This document shows positions 25,200-33,220 of a DNA stretch of 64,000 bases, one piece after another. Every line of letters starts with the position of its first letter. Positions within the stretch are counted from its first letter, which is position 1. The translations under genes and the position numbers were made by a program. Source of the stretch: Comamonas sp. JUb58 (GTDB lineage: Bacteria; Pseudomonadota; Gammaproteobacteria; Burkholderiales; Burkholderiaceae_C); the NCBI RefSeq assembly GCF_004364775.1, contig NZ_SOAL01000011.1, positions 1-64,000 of the forward strand, in the 5' to 3' direction. The notes below the pieces were generated by a model. That model saw nothing but the letters and a program-made list of their open reading frames with translations, searched no databases and had not been told where the DNA came from.

Positions 25200-28100
25200 A
25201 TGGCACTCCATACCAATACACCATCTTCCTCCAGCACGCGTCTTCCCTTTCCGTTGAATGCCTTGTGCAGCGGCTTGTTGCTCAGCCTGGCCTCGGCCAG
25301 CGTATGGGCTGCGCCGGTACCGTTCGGCGGCAGCTACACCCAGGACTTCAATACGCTTGCCAGTTCCGGCACGCCTGCGGCCTGGGTCAATGACAGCACG
25401 CTGGAAGGCTGGTCTCTGTTCGACAAGGATGGCGTGGCCAAAACGCAGATTGCAGTGGGCGCGGGCGCCGCCAACACCGGTAGCTTCTACAGCTTCGGGG
25501 CAGATGCATCCGATCGAGCGCTGGGTGTGGTGGTGTCCAGCGGGGCGTATTTCGGTGCGCCAGCATCCGGCGCCGTTGCAGGCTGGATCGCGCTGGCCTT
25601 GGTCAACAGCACTGACAAGGCCATCGATGCCCTGAACCTGAGCTTCAACGGCGAGCAATGGCGCAATGGTGGCAGTGCGGCGGCGCAGGGCATGACCCTG
25701 GAATGGGGCCTGGGCAACAGCTTTGACACCGTGCCGACCTGGACGGACGCTGGCTCTATCTTCAGTTGGGTCGCACCGGTAACTGGCGGCACCGCTGGCC
25801 CCGTGGTCGGCAATACGCAAGGCCAGGTACCCAAGGTCGGAGATCTGCAGGGCTTGGGCTGGGGTGCAGGCCAGACCTTGTGGCTGCGCTGGGTGCAAAA
25901 GCGCATCACCACGGGCTCCAGCAACGGCCTGGCCATTGACGACGTGGTCATCAAGACCGCCGGTCCGGACACCACCGCGCCCAGCTTGCAATCCAGCGTT
26001 CCTGCCAGCAATGCCACTGGCGTGGCAACCACGACGAGCAGCTTCTCCTTGACCTTCTCCGAGATGGTGCAGGCGGGCGAGGGACGTTTCGAACTGCGCC
26101 AGGGCGAGACTGTGCTGGCCACGATGGATGCACAGGACACAAGCAAGGTGGTGTTTGGCGGCCAGACCGTCAAGCTCAACCCGGGTGTGGCGCTGGTACC
26201 GGATACCGCCTACCGCATTGTGGCCGTGGGTACGCCGGTGCAGGATGCATCGAACAATACCTGGGTGACTGGCGACCTGGTCTTCACGACCGGAGCGGCG
26301 CCCACCGTCACCCGCATCCACGATATCCAAGGCAGCGGCGAAATTTCCCCCAAGCTGGGCGAGGAGGTCACCATCAACGGTGTGGTGACCGGCATTGCAG
26401 CAGGGCTGAGCGGCTTCTATGTGCAGGAAGAAGAGGCCAATTACGACAACGATGCGGGCACCTCGGAAGGCGTCTTTGTCTACTATGCTGGCCAGAACCC
26501 GGGTGTGGACGAAAGCACGGTGGGCAAGCGCGTGCAGTTGACCGGCACGGTGGGCGAGTACAACAAGCAGACGCAGATCGCGAGCCTGACGTCCTTCCAG
26601 GTGCAGGGCAACGGTGTGATGCCGGCGCCCATCTCCATCACGCTGCCGATTGCCGACATGGCGAACTGGGAGCGTTACGAAGGCATGCTGGTGAAGGTGT
26701 CTTCGGCCACTGCCGGCGGCAAGCTGGTGGTGTCGGACAACTACACACTGGGCCGTTATGGCGATGTGACCTTGTCGGCGGACAAGGTGTTGCCACAGTT
26801 CAGCGACGAAAATGCCCCCAGTGTGAGCGGCTATGCAGAGTACGCCAAGACGATGCAGCGCAGCCAGATCATTCTGGATGACCTGAGCAGCAAGCAGAAC
26901 CCGCTGGTGGTGCGAGGCCGTGGCGGCAACGAGCTGTCTGCGTCGAACACGCTGCGCGCGGGCGATGGAGTGGAGGCGGTGGTCGGTGTGCTGGACCAGT
27001 TTTACCAGGCATCGTCTCCTCCAGAAATCTACCAGACCAGCTACCGCGTACAGCCCACGCAAACGCCGAATTTCACCGGCGCGGCACGTCCCACCGTGGC
27101 GGACTTGCAGGCGGCAGTCGGAGCCGCTGGGGTCAAGGTGGCATCGGCCAATGTGCTCAATTTCTTCAGCATGGTGGGCGACACCAGCACCAATACCAAG
27201 GATGTGTTCACCACGCCTCTGGGTAACAGCATCGGCATCCGCGGTGCCAACAATGCCGAGGAGCTGGAACGCCAGAAGGCCAAGATTGTGGCCAATCTGA
27301 TCGGCCTGCAGGCCGATGTGTACGGCCTGATGGAAGTGCAGAACAACGGTTTTGGCAGCGACAGCGCACTGGCACTGCTGGTGGAGGCGATGAACACGAG
27401 CGCAGACAAGCCCGAAGGCGCCGTCTACGACTACGTAAAGGGGCCATTCAGCCAGGGCCCCGGTTCGACAGTCGCTGGCGCGGGCACGGATGCGATTACC
27501 GTGGCCATCGTCTACCGCAGCGACCGTGTCACGACGGTGGGTGCGGCAGCAGTTCCCAATGTTGAAAACTACAACGCCTTCACGCCCAACGTGGGCGGCG
27601 CACGCGTGCCGATTGCGCAGACCTTCTCGGTGCCTACGCCTTCGGGAACGGAGCAATTCACTTTTGTGGTGAACCACTTCAAGTCGAAGGGTTCGCTGCT
27701 GTCTACCGGCGGTAACGGCGACAAGCTGGACGGCCAGGGCAACAACAACCCAGCGCGGGTCGAGACGGCCAAGCAGCTCAAGGATTGGCTGGCAACGCAG
27801 CCCACCGGCGCGACCACCGGCAATCAGATTCTGGTGGGCGACTTCAACGCCTATGCCAAGGAAGACCCGGTGACCTATCTGGAGTCGAATGGCTTCAGCA
27901 AGGTGTCGCACGGCTATTCGTACTCTTTTGACGGGCTGTGGGGATCGCTCGACCACATCTTTGTGAGTCCAACCCTGGTCTCCAAGGTGGGCAATGTGGT
28001 GAAGTGGGCCATCAATGCCGAAGAGCCGACCGTACTTGACTACAACACCGAGTACCTGAAGCCCGAGTCCTTCTACGCTGCAACGGCCTACCGCTCCAGC

Positions 28101-29036
28101 GACCACAACCCGATCGTGATGGGGCTGAACCTGGGTGCATTGCCTGCGAACCAGCCGCCGGTCATCAACGGTGTTCCAGCCGCTGCGGTATCGATCGCGC
28201 TGGGGCAGAGCGCATCGCTTGCTGCACTGAGCGTGGAAGACGCAGACAGCGAGGAGCTGACGCTCACGCTGACGGCGACCAACGGCAGCGTTCAGGGTGT
28301 TGTGGACGCCGATGCGCAGCTGGCGGGAACGCAGCTCAAGGGCAGCGCAGCGCAGATCAATAGCGAGCTGGCCAAGGCGCTGTTTGTGCCACAGGCCGCA
28401 GGCGATGCCGGTGTGGACCTGAGCCTGAGCGATGGCCTGAACGCGGCTGTCTCTGCGCGCTACGCATTCACGATATCGGCCGCTGGCAACCCTGACACCA
28501 GCTTTGCGCTCACACCAGGTGCAGGCGGCAGCGTGACGGGCTCCTTGGAGGGCGCCGGATGCAAGCTGGCCTCGCCTCCGCAGTATGTGAGCGCCCAAAG
28601 CCTGGGTATTGCCCAACTGCCGAGCGCCGGCGCGACCTTGCCGGACGGCCTGATGGTGCTGAATGCCACCGGTTGCGACGTGGGCGGCAAGCTCTCCGTC
28701 ACCATGAACTATGCGCAGCCGCTGCCCAAGGGCGCACAGCTGTGGAAATGGGGCCGTACAGCCGACATGCAGGAAAAGCACTGGTACCGTGTGCCGTCGG
28801 AAGTGACCGGACAGATGGTGCGCTTTGAGCTGCAAGACGGTGGTCTGGGAGACGACGACCTGGTGGCCGATGGCAACATCGTCGACCCGACGGCGCTGGT
28901 GGTGCCTCAAGCGGTGGGAACTACGGCAACGCCGGTGCCCACACTGAGCGCATGGGGCTTGCTGGCACTGGCTCTGTCCTTCCTGCCCTTCCTGCGCAAC
29001 ACGTCCTTCGCCCGCCGCGAAAAGACGCAGCGCTAA
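25200..29036 (+). CDS. ExeM/NucH-type extracellular endonuclease with IPTL-CTERM anchor
   Basis: A 1278-aa exported protein. Order of parts: signal peptide (to about residue 37), a beta-rich N-terminal region, an Ig-like Big_5 domain (residues about 255-365), an OB-fold segment (TRIHDIQGSGEISP onward), and an endonuclease/exonuclease/phosphatase domain. The last carries SANVLNFFSMVGD, LMEVQNNGFGSD, LVGDFNAYAKEDP, GSLDHIFVS and the catalytic SSDHNPIVMG. After a cadherin-like region come a choice-of-anchor-U-like region (LWKWGRTADMQEKHWYRVP) and a C-terminal sorting signal VPTLSAWGLLALALSF followed by Arg. It likely degrades extracellular DNA while tethered at the surface, then is cleaved by an exosortase-like enzyme. 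No sorting enzyme lies in this window. Confidence 0.9.
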   Translation: MALHTNTPSSSSTRLPFPLNALCSGLLLSLASASVWAAPVPFGGSYTQDFNTLASSGTPAAWVNDSTLEGWSLFDKDGVAKTQIAVGAGAANTGSFYSFGADASDRALGVVVSSGAYFGAPASGAVAGWIALALVNSTDKAIDALNLSFNGEQWRNGGSAAAQGMTLEWGLGNSFDTVPTWTDAGSIFSWVAPVTGGTAGPVVGNTQGQVPKVGDLQGLGWGAGQTLWLRWVQKRITTGSSNGLAIDDVVIKTAGPDTTAPSLQSSVPASNATGVATTTSSFSLTFSEMVQAGEGRFELRQGETVLATMDAQDTSKVVFGGQTVKLNPGVALVPDTAYRIVAVGTPVQDASNNTWVTGDLVFTTGAAPTVTRIHDIQGSGEISPKLGEEVTINGVVTGIAAGLSGFYVQEEEANYDNDAGTSEGVFVYYAGQNPGVDESTVGKRVQLTGTVGEYNKQTQIASLTSFQVQGNGVMPAPISITLPIADMANWERYEGMLVKVSSATAGGKLVVSDNYTLGRYGDVTLSADKVLPQFSDENAPSVSGYAEYAKTMQRSQIILDDLSSKQNPLVVRGRGGNELSASNTLRAGDGVEAVVGVLDQFYQASSPPEIYQTSYRVQPTQTPNFTGAARPTVADLQAAVGAAGVKVASANVLNFFSMVGDTSTNTKDVFTTPLGNSIGIRGANNAEELERQKAKIVANLIGLQADVYGLMEVQNNGFGSDSALALLVEAMNTSADKPEGAVYDYVKGPFSQGPGSTVAGAGTDAITVAIVYRSDRVTTVGAAAVPNVENYNAFTPNVGGARVPIAQTFSVPTPSGTEQFTFVVNHFKSKGSLLSTGGNGDKLDGQGNNNPARVETAKQLKDWLATQPTGATTGNQILVGDFNAYAKEDPVTYLESNGFSKVSHGYSYSFDGLWGSLDHIFVSPTLVSKVGNVVKWAINAEEPTVLDYNTEYLKPESFYAATAYRSSDHNPIVMGLNLGALPANQPPVINGVPAAAVSIALGQSASLAALSVEDADSEELTLTLTATNGSVQGVVDADAQLAGTQLKGSAAQINSELAKALFVPQAAGDAGVDLSLSDGLNAAVSARYAFTISAAGNPDTSFALTPGAGGSVTGSLEGAGCKLASPPQYVSAQSLGIAQLPSAGATLPDGLMVLNATGCDVGGKLSVTMNYAQPLPKGAQLWKWGRTADMQEKHWYRVPSEVTGQMVRFELQDGGLGDDDLVADGNIVDPTALVVPQAVGTTATPVPTLSAWGLLALALSFLPFLRNTSFARREKTQR

Positions 29037-29040
29037 AGCA

Positions 29041-29095
29041 GCCTGAGCGCGGCGCGTACCACGTCACAGCGTGGTGCGCGCCTGTCGCATCAGGC
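29041..29095. terminator. large hairpin between convergent genes
   Basis: A 13-bp stem (29051-29063 with 29070-29082, one wobble) sits inside an outer 6-bp stem GCCTGA/TCAGGC (29041-29046 with 29090-29095). No T run follows. It separates the nuclease gene from the convergent kinase gene and probably ends transcription of one or both. Confidence 0.55.
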
Positions 29096-30304
29096 CGTTC
29101 GGGCCTGGACTTCACTTTTAAGGATGCGCATGGCGCGCTGCTCCATGTGCAGCAACTGCTGCACATGCGCCTGTGGCAAGCCATGCAGCAGCGCGGCTGC
29201 GCCCAGGTCGCTCAGCACCGCATCGCCGGTGGCCGGACTCCACAACACATTGTGTGCATACAGATCGCCATGCAGAATGCCGCGCGCATGCAGGTGGCTG
29301 ACAGCGCCCTCGATGGCCTGCAGCAGACGCTGCGCAATGGCCGGCGAAAAACGGGTGTCGGGCGCATACACATCGCGCGTGCAACTGTCCATACTGGGCG
29401 GGCCAGCCAACGCCTGCAGGCCTGGTGGCAGCAAGGGCAGGGCCAGGGCCAGCTTGCCTTGCGGGTGGCCGGAAACCGGCGCGAGCGGTGTCAGCAGCTG
29501 TGGGTGCGAGCCCGCAGACAGCCCGGCGGCCAGCTCGGATGCAGGTGTGCCATCGCTGGTGTGACCCGCCTTGAAAACCTTGAGCGCCACATCATCGCCA
29601 CCAACGCGGGACGCCCGGTAGATGTGCCCGCTGGCACCTTCACCCAGCAGTTCATGCGGCTCCAGGCTTTGGTAGGCAAGGGCCGCTGACCGCGATTGCG
29701 CAGATGCGGAAAGCGCAAGCTGCTCATTGGCCTGGGTCAAGGGGTTGCCTGCGATGGCCAGCCAGGCCAGAGCCGGCAATGCCAACACCACCTCCGGAAT
29801 CTCGGCAAACGCATTGCCGGAGATGCGCAGCAGTTCCAGCTGTCTGCACTGCGCCAGGCTGGCGGGCAGGTTCTGCAACTGGTTGCAGGCCAGCATCAGC
29901 TTTTGCAGGCGCGGGCGCTCGCCCAGGGTGTCGGGCAGCTCGGCGATCTGGTTGTCGGTCAGGATCAGCCAGCGCAGCTGCAGCGGCAAGCTATCGGCCG
30001 CCACGGTGCGGATCTGGCAGGCCTTGAAGCCCACCATCTCCAGCTGAGGCATACGGCCCAGCACACGTGGCAGCTCGGTGAACGGGTTGTTCGACGCAAA
30101 CAGCACCCGCAACTGGCCAAAGCGGGTCAGGTCATCGGGCAGGCTGGAGAGCTGGTTGCCGCTGAGGTCGAGCACTTCGAGGGTGTCGGCGAGCGCAAAA
30201 AGTTCGCGTGGAAACTCGCGCAGGCCCGCAGCCAGCTTGATCTGGCGGGCGCCGCGCAGCGCACCGCTGTGCAGCTGCTCCTGGAGGGCTTGAAGGCTTT
30301 GCAT
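29090..30304 (-). CDS. leucine-rich-repeat protein kinase
   Basis: A 404-aa protein. The N-terminal half carries about seven leucine-rich repeats (LEVLDLSGNQLSSLPDDL, LQKLMLACNQLQNLPASL, LELLRISGNAFAEIPEVV). The C-terminal half is a protein-kinase fold with Gly-loop LGEGASGHIYRA, VALKVFK with the ATP-binding Lys, catalytic loop HGDLYAHNVLW and DLGAA in place of DFG. It is expected to phosphorylate proteins or itself; no target is known. The ATG at 30304 is chosen because the first helix starts there; an in-frame ATG at 30334 is possible. It is a stand-alone gene downstream of the copper operon. Confidence 0.82.
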   Translation of the reverse strand: MQSLQALQEQLHSGALRGARQIKLAAGLREFPRELFALADTLEVLDLSGNQLSSLPDDLTRFGQLRVLFASNNPFTELPRVLGRMPQLEMVGFKACQIRTVAADSLPLQLRWLILTDNQIAELPDTLGERPRLQKLMLACNQLQNLPASLAQCRQLELLRISGNAFAEIPEVVLALPALAWLAIAGNPLTQANEQLALSASAQSRSAALAYQSLEPHELLGEGASGHIYRASRVGGDDVALKVFKAGHTSDGTPASELAAGLSAGSHPQLLTPLAPVSGHPQGKLALALPLLPPGLQALAGPPSMDSCTRDVYAPDTRFSPAIAQRLLQAIEGAVSHLHARGILHGDLYAHNVLWSPATGDAVLSDLGAAALLHGLPQAHVQQLLHMEQRAMRILKSEVQARTA

Positions 30305-30338
30305 GGCTGCACAGTGTAGGTGCTGGCAGCGCATGCCA

Positions 30339-30364
30339 ACCCCAGATCTGGCTTGATCTGGGGT
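30339..30364 (-). terminator. hairpin at the end of the copper operon
   Basis: A perfect 10-bp inverted repeat ACCCCAGATC/GATCTGGGGT with a 6-nt loop lies between the cusF-like stop and the kinase start. No clear T run follows on the minus strand, so termination is likely but not certain. Confidence 0.5.
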
Positions 30365-30373
30365 GCGCGGCGA

Positions 30374-30760
30374 TTACTGCGCGCGCTCAATGCGGGTGAT
30401 GGTCAGGCTGCCGCCGTCGTCCTGCACATGAAAGCGTACCTTGTCGCCCGGGTTGAACTGCGCCACCTGCGTGGCGTCCTTCAGGCCAAACACCATGGTC
30501 ATCGCTGGCATATCCAGGTTCTTGATGTCTTCATGGCGGATGGTCAGCTTGCTGCCGCGCTTGTCTACGCGGGTGATCTCGCCGGCAGTCATTACCGCGT
30601 CGGCGGCTGGGGCTGCCATGGGTGCGGATGCCGGTGCAGCGGCCGCAGCCGTTGCGGCGCTGCCATGGCTGGCGTGGTCGGCATGGTTCTGGGCCAGTGC
30701 CGGGGTCAGCAGGCTGCAGGCCAGGGTGAAGGCGGCGAAAGTAGCGGTGGTGGTGTTCAT
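30374..30760 (-). CDS. CusF-like periplasmic copper-binding protein
   Basis: A 128-aa protein with a signal peptide (cleavage at ALA-QN), a His/Ala-rich stretch (HADHASHGS) and a CusF beta-barrel domain (GEITRVDKRGSKLTIRHEDIKNLDMPAMTMVF and KVRFHVQDDGGSLTITRIE). CusF binds Cu(I)/Ag(I) and passes it to export pumps; the Met residues of MPAMTM match its metal ligands. The Trp that caps copper in E. coli CusF (NWPxM) is not in the same place here (NLDMPAM). It is the last gene of the copper operon. Confidence 0.85.
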   Translation of the reverse strand: MNTTTATFAAFTLACSLLTPALAQNHADHASHGSAATAAAAAPASAPMAAPAADAVMTAGEITRVDKRGSKLTIRHEDIKNLDMPAMTMVFGLKDATQVAQFNPGDKVRFHVQDDGGSLTITRIERAQ

Positions 30761-30798
30761 TCAGTGCTCCAAATGTTTAGGAAAAAATAGGGGTCTGC

Positions 30799-31288
30799 TC
30801 AGTCGCGGTAGGCGCTGAAAACGCGGGTGCTGACGTCGCTGCCAGATCCCGTCTTGGTGACCAGCAGCACATCGAAGGGGTCTTTGCGGCCACCATAAGC
30901 GGGGCCATCCATGCCGGGGCTGCCTATGGGCATGCCAGGTACCGCAATGCCCAGGGCCTTGGGCTTTTGCTGTAGCAGCTTGCGCACATCGGCGGGCGGC
31001 ACATGGCCTTCTACCAGATAGCCGCCCACCAAGGCGGTGTGGCAGGAGCCCAGGCGCAGCGGTAGCCCCAGCTTGGCGCGCACTGCCTGGTTGCCGCTGT
31101 CGTGCACCGTGGCGCGAAAGCCCGCTTGTTCCATCAGCGCGATCCAGTCCTTGCAGCAGCCGCAGTTCGGGTCTTTCCAAACCTCGATGGGCGTGGGGGC
31201 AGGCTGGGCCCGTGGTGACGGCAGTGGCCAGGCCAACGGCCAGCATCTGCAGGGTGCGGCGGCGTTGGTGGGTAGGGGAGTCGAGCAT
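30799..31288 (-). pseudogene. DUF411 metal-binding protein with frameshifted leader
   Basis: The mature part (about 130 aa: IEVWKDPNCGCCKDWIALM, SCHTALVGGYLVEGHVP, LGIAVPGMPIGSPGMDGP) is an intact DUF411 domain with the CxCC copper-binding motif. Its signal sequence (MLDSPTHQRRRTLQMLAVGLATAVTT), with AGGAG seven bp before the ATG at 31288, is in a different frame. The frames would join if one G/C were removed from the GGGCCC run at 31206-31211. Either the gene is inactivated, or this is a sequencing error. An ATG at 31318 overlapping the cupredoxin stop (ATGA) is in the leader frame. An in-frame ATG at 31236 would give a protein with no export signal. Confidence 0.75.
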
Positions 31289-31314
31289 GGTGGGCTCCTG
31301 GCTGTGGTTCATCG

Positions 31315-31818
31315 TCATTCCGTCACCGTGAACGTGCCGGTCATCCCCGCCTGGTAGTGGCCAGGGATCAGGCAGGCAAAGTCAAAACTGCCCGCGCGGT
31401 TGAACTGCCAGACCAGGTCCTCGCTTTTTTGCGGCGCCACATGGGCCATGTAGGGCTCGGCGTGCTCCATGCCCGGGTACTTCAGCATCATCTGCGCGTG
31501 CTGGGCGAGCGAGGCCTTGGTGCCCAGCACCACCTCGTGCATCACCTGGCCGTTGTTGACGACGCGCAGGCGCAGGGTTTCGCCCTTTTTGACCCTGAAG
31601 TGCGCGGGCGAGAAGCGCATGTCATCGCCCATGTTCAAGTCGATGCTGCGACTGGCCTGCTTGGCATCGCCAGCGATGCCCCAGTCCTTTTGTTCTAGGG
31701 GTGCGGTGCGGGATGCGGCAGCGCTGGGCGCAGCGGCATGGCTTGCATTGCCATGCGCGTAAACGGTGCTGGCGCTAGCCAGCAGTGCGCAGGTCAGCAG
31801 GTGGGAGGTGGTTTTCAT
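31315..31818 (-). CDS. periplasmic cupredoxin-domain copper protein
   Basis: A 167-aa protein with a signal peptide (VYA-HG), a His/Ala-rich N-terminus and a plastocyanin-like domain. The first ligand region is VVNNGQVMHEVVLG; the Cys and second His come in FDFACLIPGHYQAGMTG, the type-1 copper arrangement (His, Cys, His, Met). It likely stores or carries copper for the neighbouring multicopper oxidase. It lies 15 bp after the oxidase gene, and its stop overlaps a possible start of the DUF411 leader. Confidence 0.87.
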   Translation of the reverse strand: MKTTSHLLTCALLASASTVYAHGNASHAAAPSAAASRTAPLEQKDWGIAGDAKQASRSIDLNMGDDMRFSPAHFRVKKGETLRLRVVNNGQVMHEVVLGTKASLAQHAQMMLKYPGMEHAEPYMAHVAPQKSEDLVWQFNRAGSFDFACLIPGHYQAGMTGTFTVTE

Positions 31819-31833
31819 GGGATCGCTCCGGCT

Positions 31834-33219
31834 TCAATGGTTGGCATGGCCGCTGCCAGTGGCGGGCTTGTGGACGCTGGGCGCACCGGGCGCCGTGCCG
31901 GGCAGGGTCTGGCGGGGCGCTTGCGCATCCAGCGGCGCGCCTTGCCATTCATAGGCGACGGTGCCTGCGGGCTGGGCATACCAGCCCGGGTCGCGGTAGT
32001 CCTGCGCGGCCAGGCCTTTGCGCACCTTGAAGGTCGTGAACATGCCGCCCATCTCGATGTTCCCGAAGGGGCCCTTGCCGGTCATCATCGGGAAGGTGTT
32101 GTCGGGCAGCGGCATCTGCATGGCGCCCATATCGCCCATGCCGCGCTCGCCCATCAGCATGTAGTCGGGGACGATCTTCTGGATCTTGCCGACCAGGCCT
32201 TTGTGGTCCACGCCAATCATGGTGGGCACATCGTGGCCCATCGCGCCCATGGTGTGGTGGCTCTTGTGGCAGTGGAAGGCCCAGTCGCCGGGCTCGTCGG
32301 CGATCAGCTCGATCTGGCGCATCTGGCCCACGGCCACATCGGTGGTCACCTCGGGCCAGCGCGCGCTGCGCGGCACCGGGCCGCCATCGGTACCGGTCAC
32401 CTCAAACTCATGGCCATGGATATGGATGGGGTGGTTGGTCATGGTGAGGTTGCCCACGCGGATGCGCACCCGCTCGCCCAGGCCGGCCACCAGCGGGGTG
32501 ATGGCAGGAAAGGCGCGGCTGTTGAAGGTCCAGATGTTGAAGTCCGTCATCTCGGCCACGCGGGGCGTCATCGCGCCGGGCTCCACCGCATAGGCGCTGA
32601 GCAGGAAGGCGTAGTCGCGCGCCACCTCGGCAATCTGCGGGTGGCGGCCCTTGGGGTGGGTGATCCACAGGCCCATCATGCCCATGGCCATCTGCACCAT
32701 CTCGTCGGAATGCGGGTGGTACATGAAGGTGCCGGGGCGGCGCGCCTCGAACTCATAGACAAAGGTTTTGCCTGGCGGGATATGGGGCTGGTTGAGCCCG
32801 CCCACGCCATCCATGCCATTGGGCAGGCGCTGGCCATGCCAGTGCACCGTCGTGGCTTCGGGCAGGCGGTTGGTGACAAAGATGCGCACCCGGTCGCCTT
32901 CGACCACCTCGATCGTGGGGCCGGGCGACTGGCCGTTGTAGCCCCACATGTTGACAAAAAAGCCCGGTGCCACCTCGCGCACCACGGCCTCGGCCACCAG
33001 GTGGAACTCCTTGATGCCGGCGTTCATGCGCCAGGGCAGGGTCCAGCCGTTGAGGGTGACCACCGGCTGGTAGGGTCGGCCATTGGGCGGCGACAAGGGC
33101 GCGGCGGTATCGGCGCCGGTCTGGATAACGGGCTCGGGCAGGGCGGCCATGGCCACCGGGCTGACGGCGGCAGCGGCCACGGCCGAGGCGGCGCCGGAGA
33201 AGAATTGACGGCGTTGCAT
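31834..33219 (-). CDS. multicopper oxidase, Tat-exported
   Basis: A 461-aa multicopper oxidase that probably oxidises Cu(I) in the periplasm. The N-terminus MQRRQFFSGAASAVAAAAV is a Tat signal. Copper-ligand clusters are complete: HWHG, MYHPHSDEM, HPIHIHGHEF, and FHCHKSHHTM with the Cys of the type-1 site. The Met-rich segment MGERGMGDMGAMQMP near the C-terminus is typical of copper oxidases of the CueO/CopA type. The gene starts one bp after the upstream tolC-like stop. Confidence 0.92.
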   Translation of the reverse strand: MQRRQFFSGAASAVAAAAVSPVAMAALPEPVIQTGADTAAPLSPPNGRPYQPVVTLNGWTLPWRMNAGIKEFHLVAEAVVREVAPGFFVNMWGYNGQSPGPTIEVVEGDRVRIFVTNRLPEATTVHWHGQRLPNGMDGVGGLNQPHIPPGKTFVYEFEARRPGTFMYHPHSDEMVQMAMGMMGLWITHPKGRHPQIAEVARDYAFLLSAYAVEPGAMTPRVAEMTDFNIWTFNSRAFPAITPLVAGLGERVRIRVGNLTMTNHPIHIHGHEFEVTGTDGGPVPRSARWPEVTTDVAVGQMRQIELIADEPGDWAFHCHKSHHTMGAMGHDVPTMIGVDHKGLVGKIQKIVPDYMLMGERGMGDMGAMQMPLPDNTFPMMTGKGPFGNIEMGGMFTTFKVRKGLAAQDYRDPGWYAQPAGTVAYEWQGAPLDAQAPRQTLPGTAPGAPSVHKPATGSGHANH

Positions 33220-33220
33220 A

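Noticed and set aside
24945..28910. A 1321-codon open frame on the minus strand across the nuclease gene.
   Set aside because: It is antisense to a protein with clear domains and codon use; its translation is His/Gln/Arg-rich with no family pattern, a GC-bias shadow.
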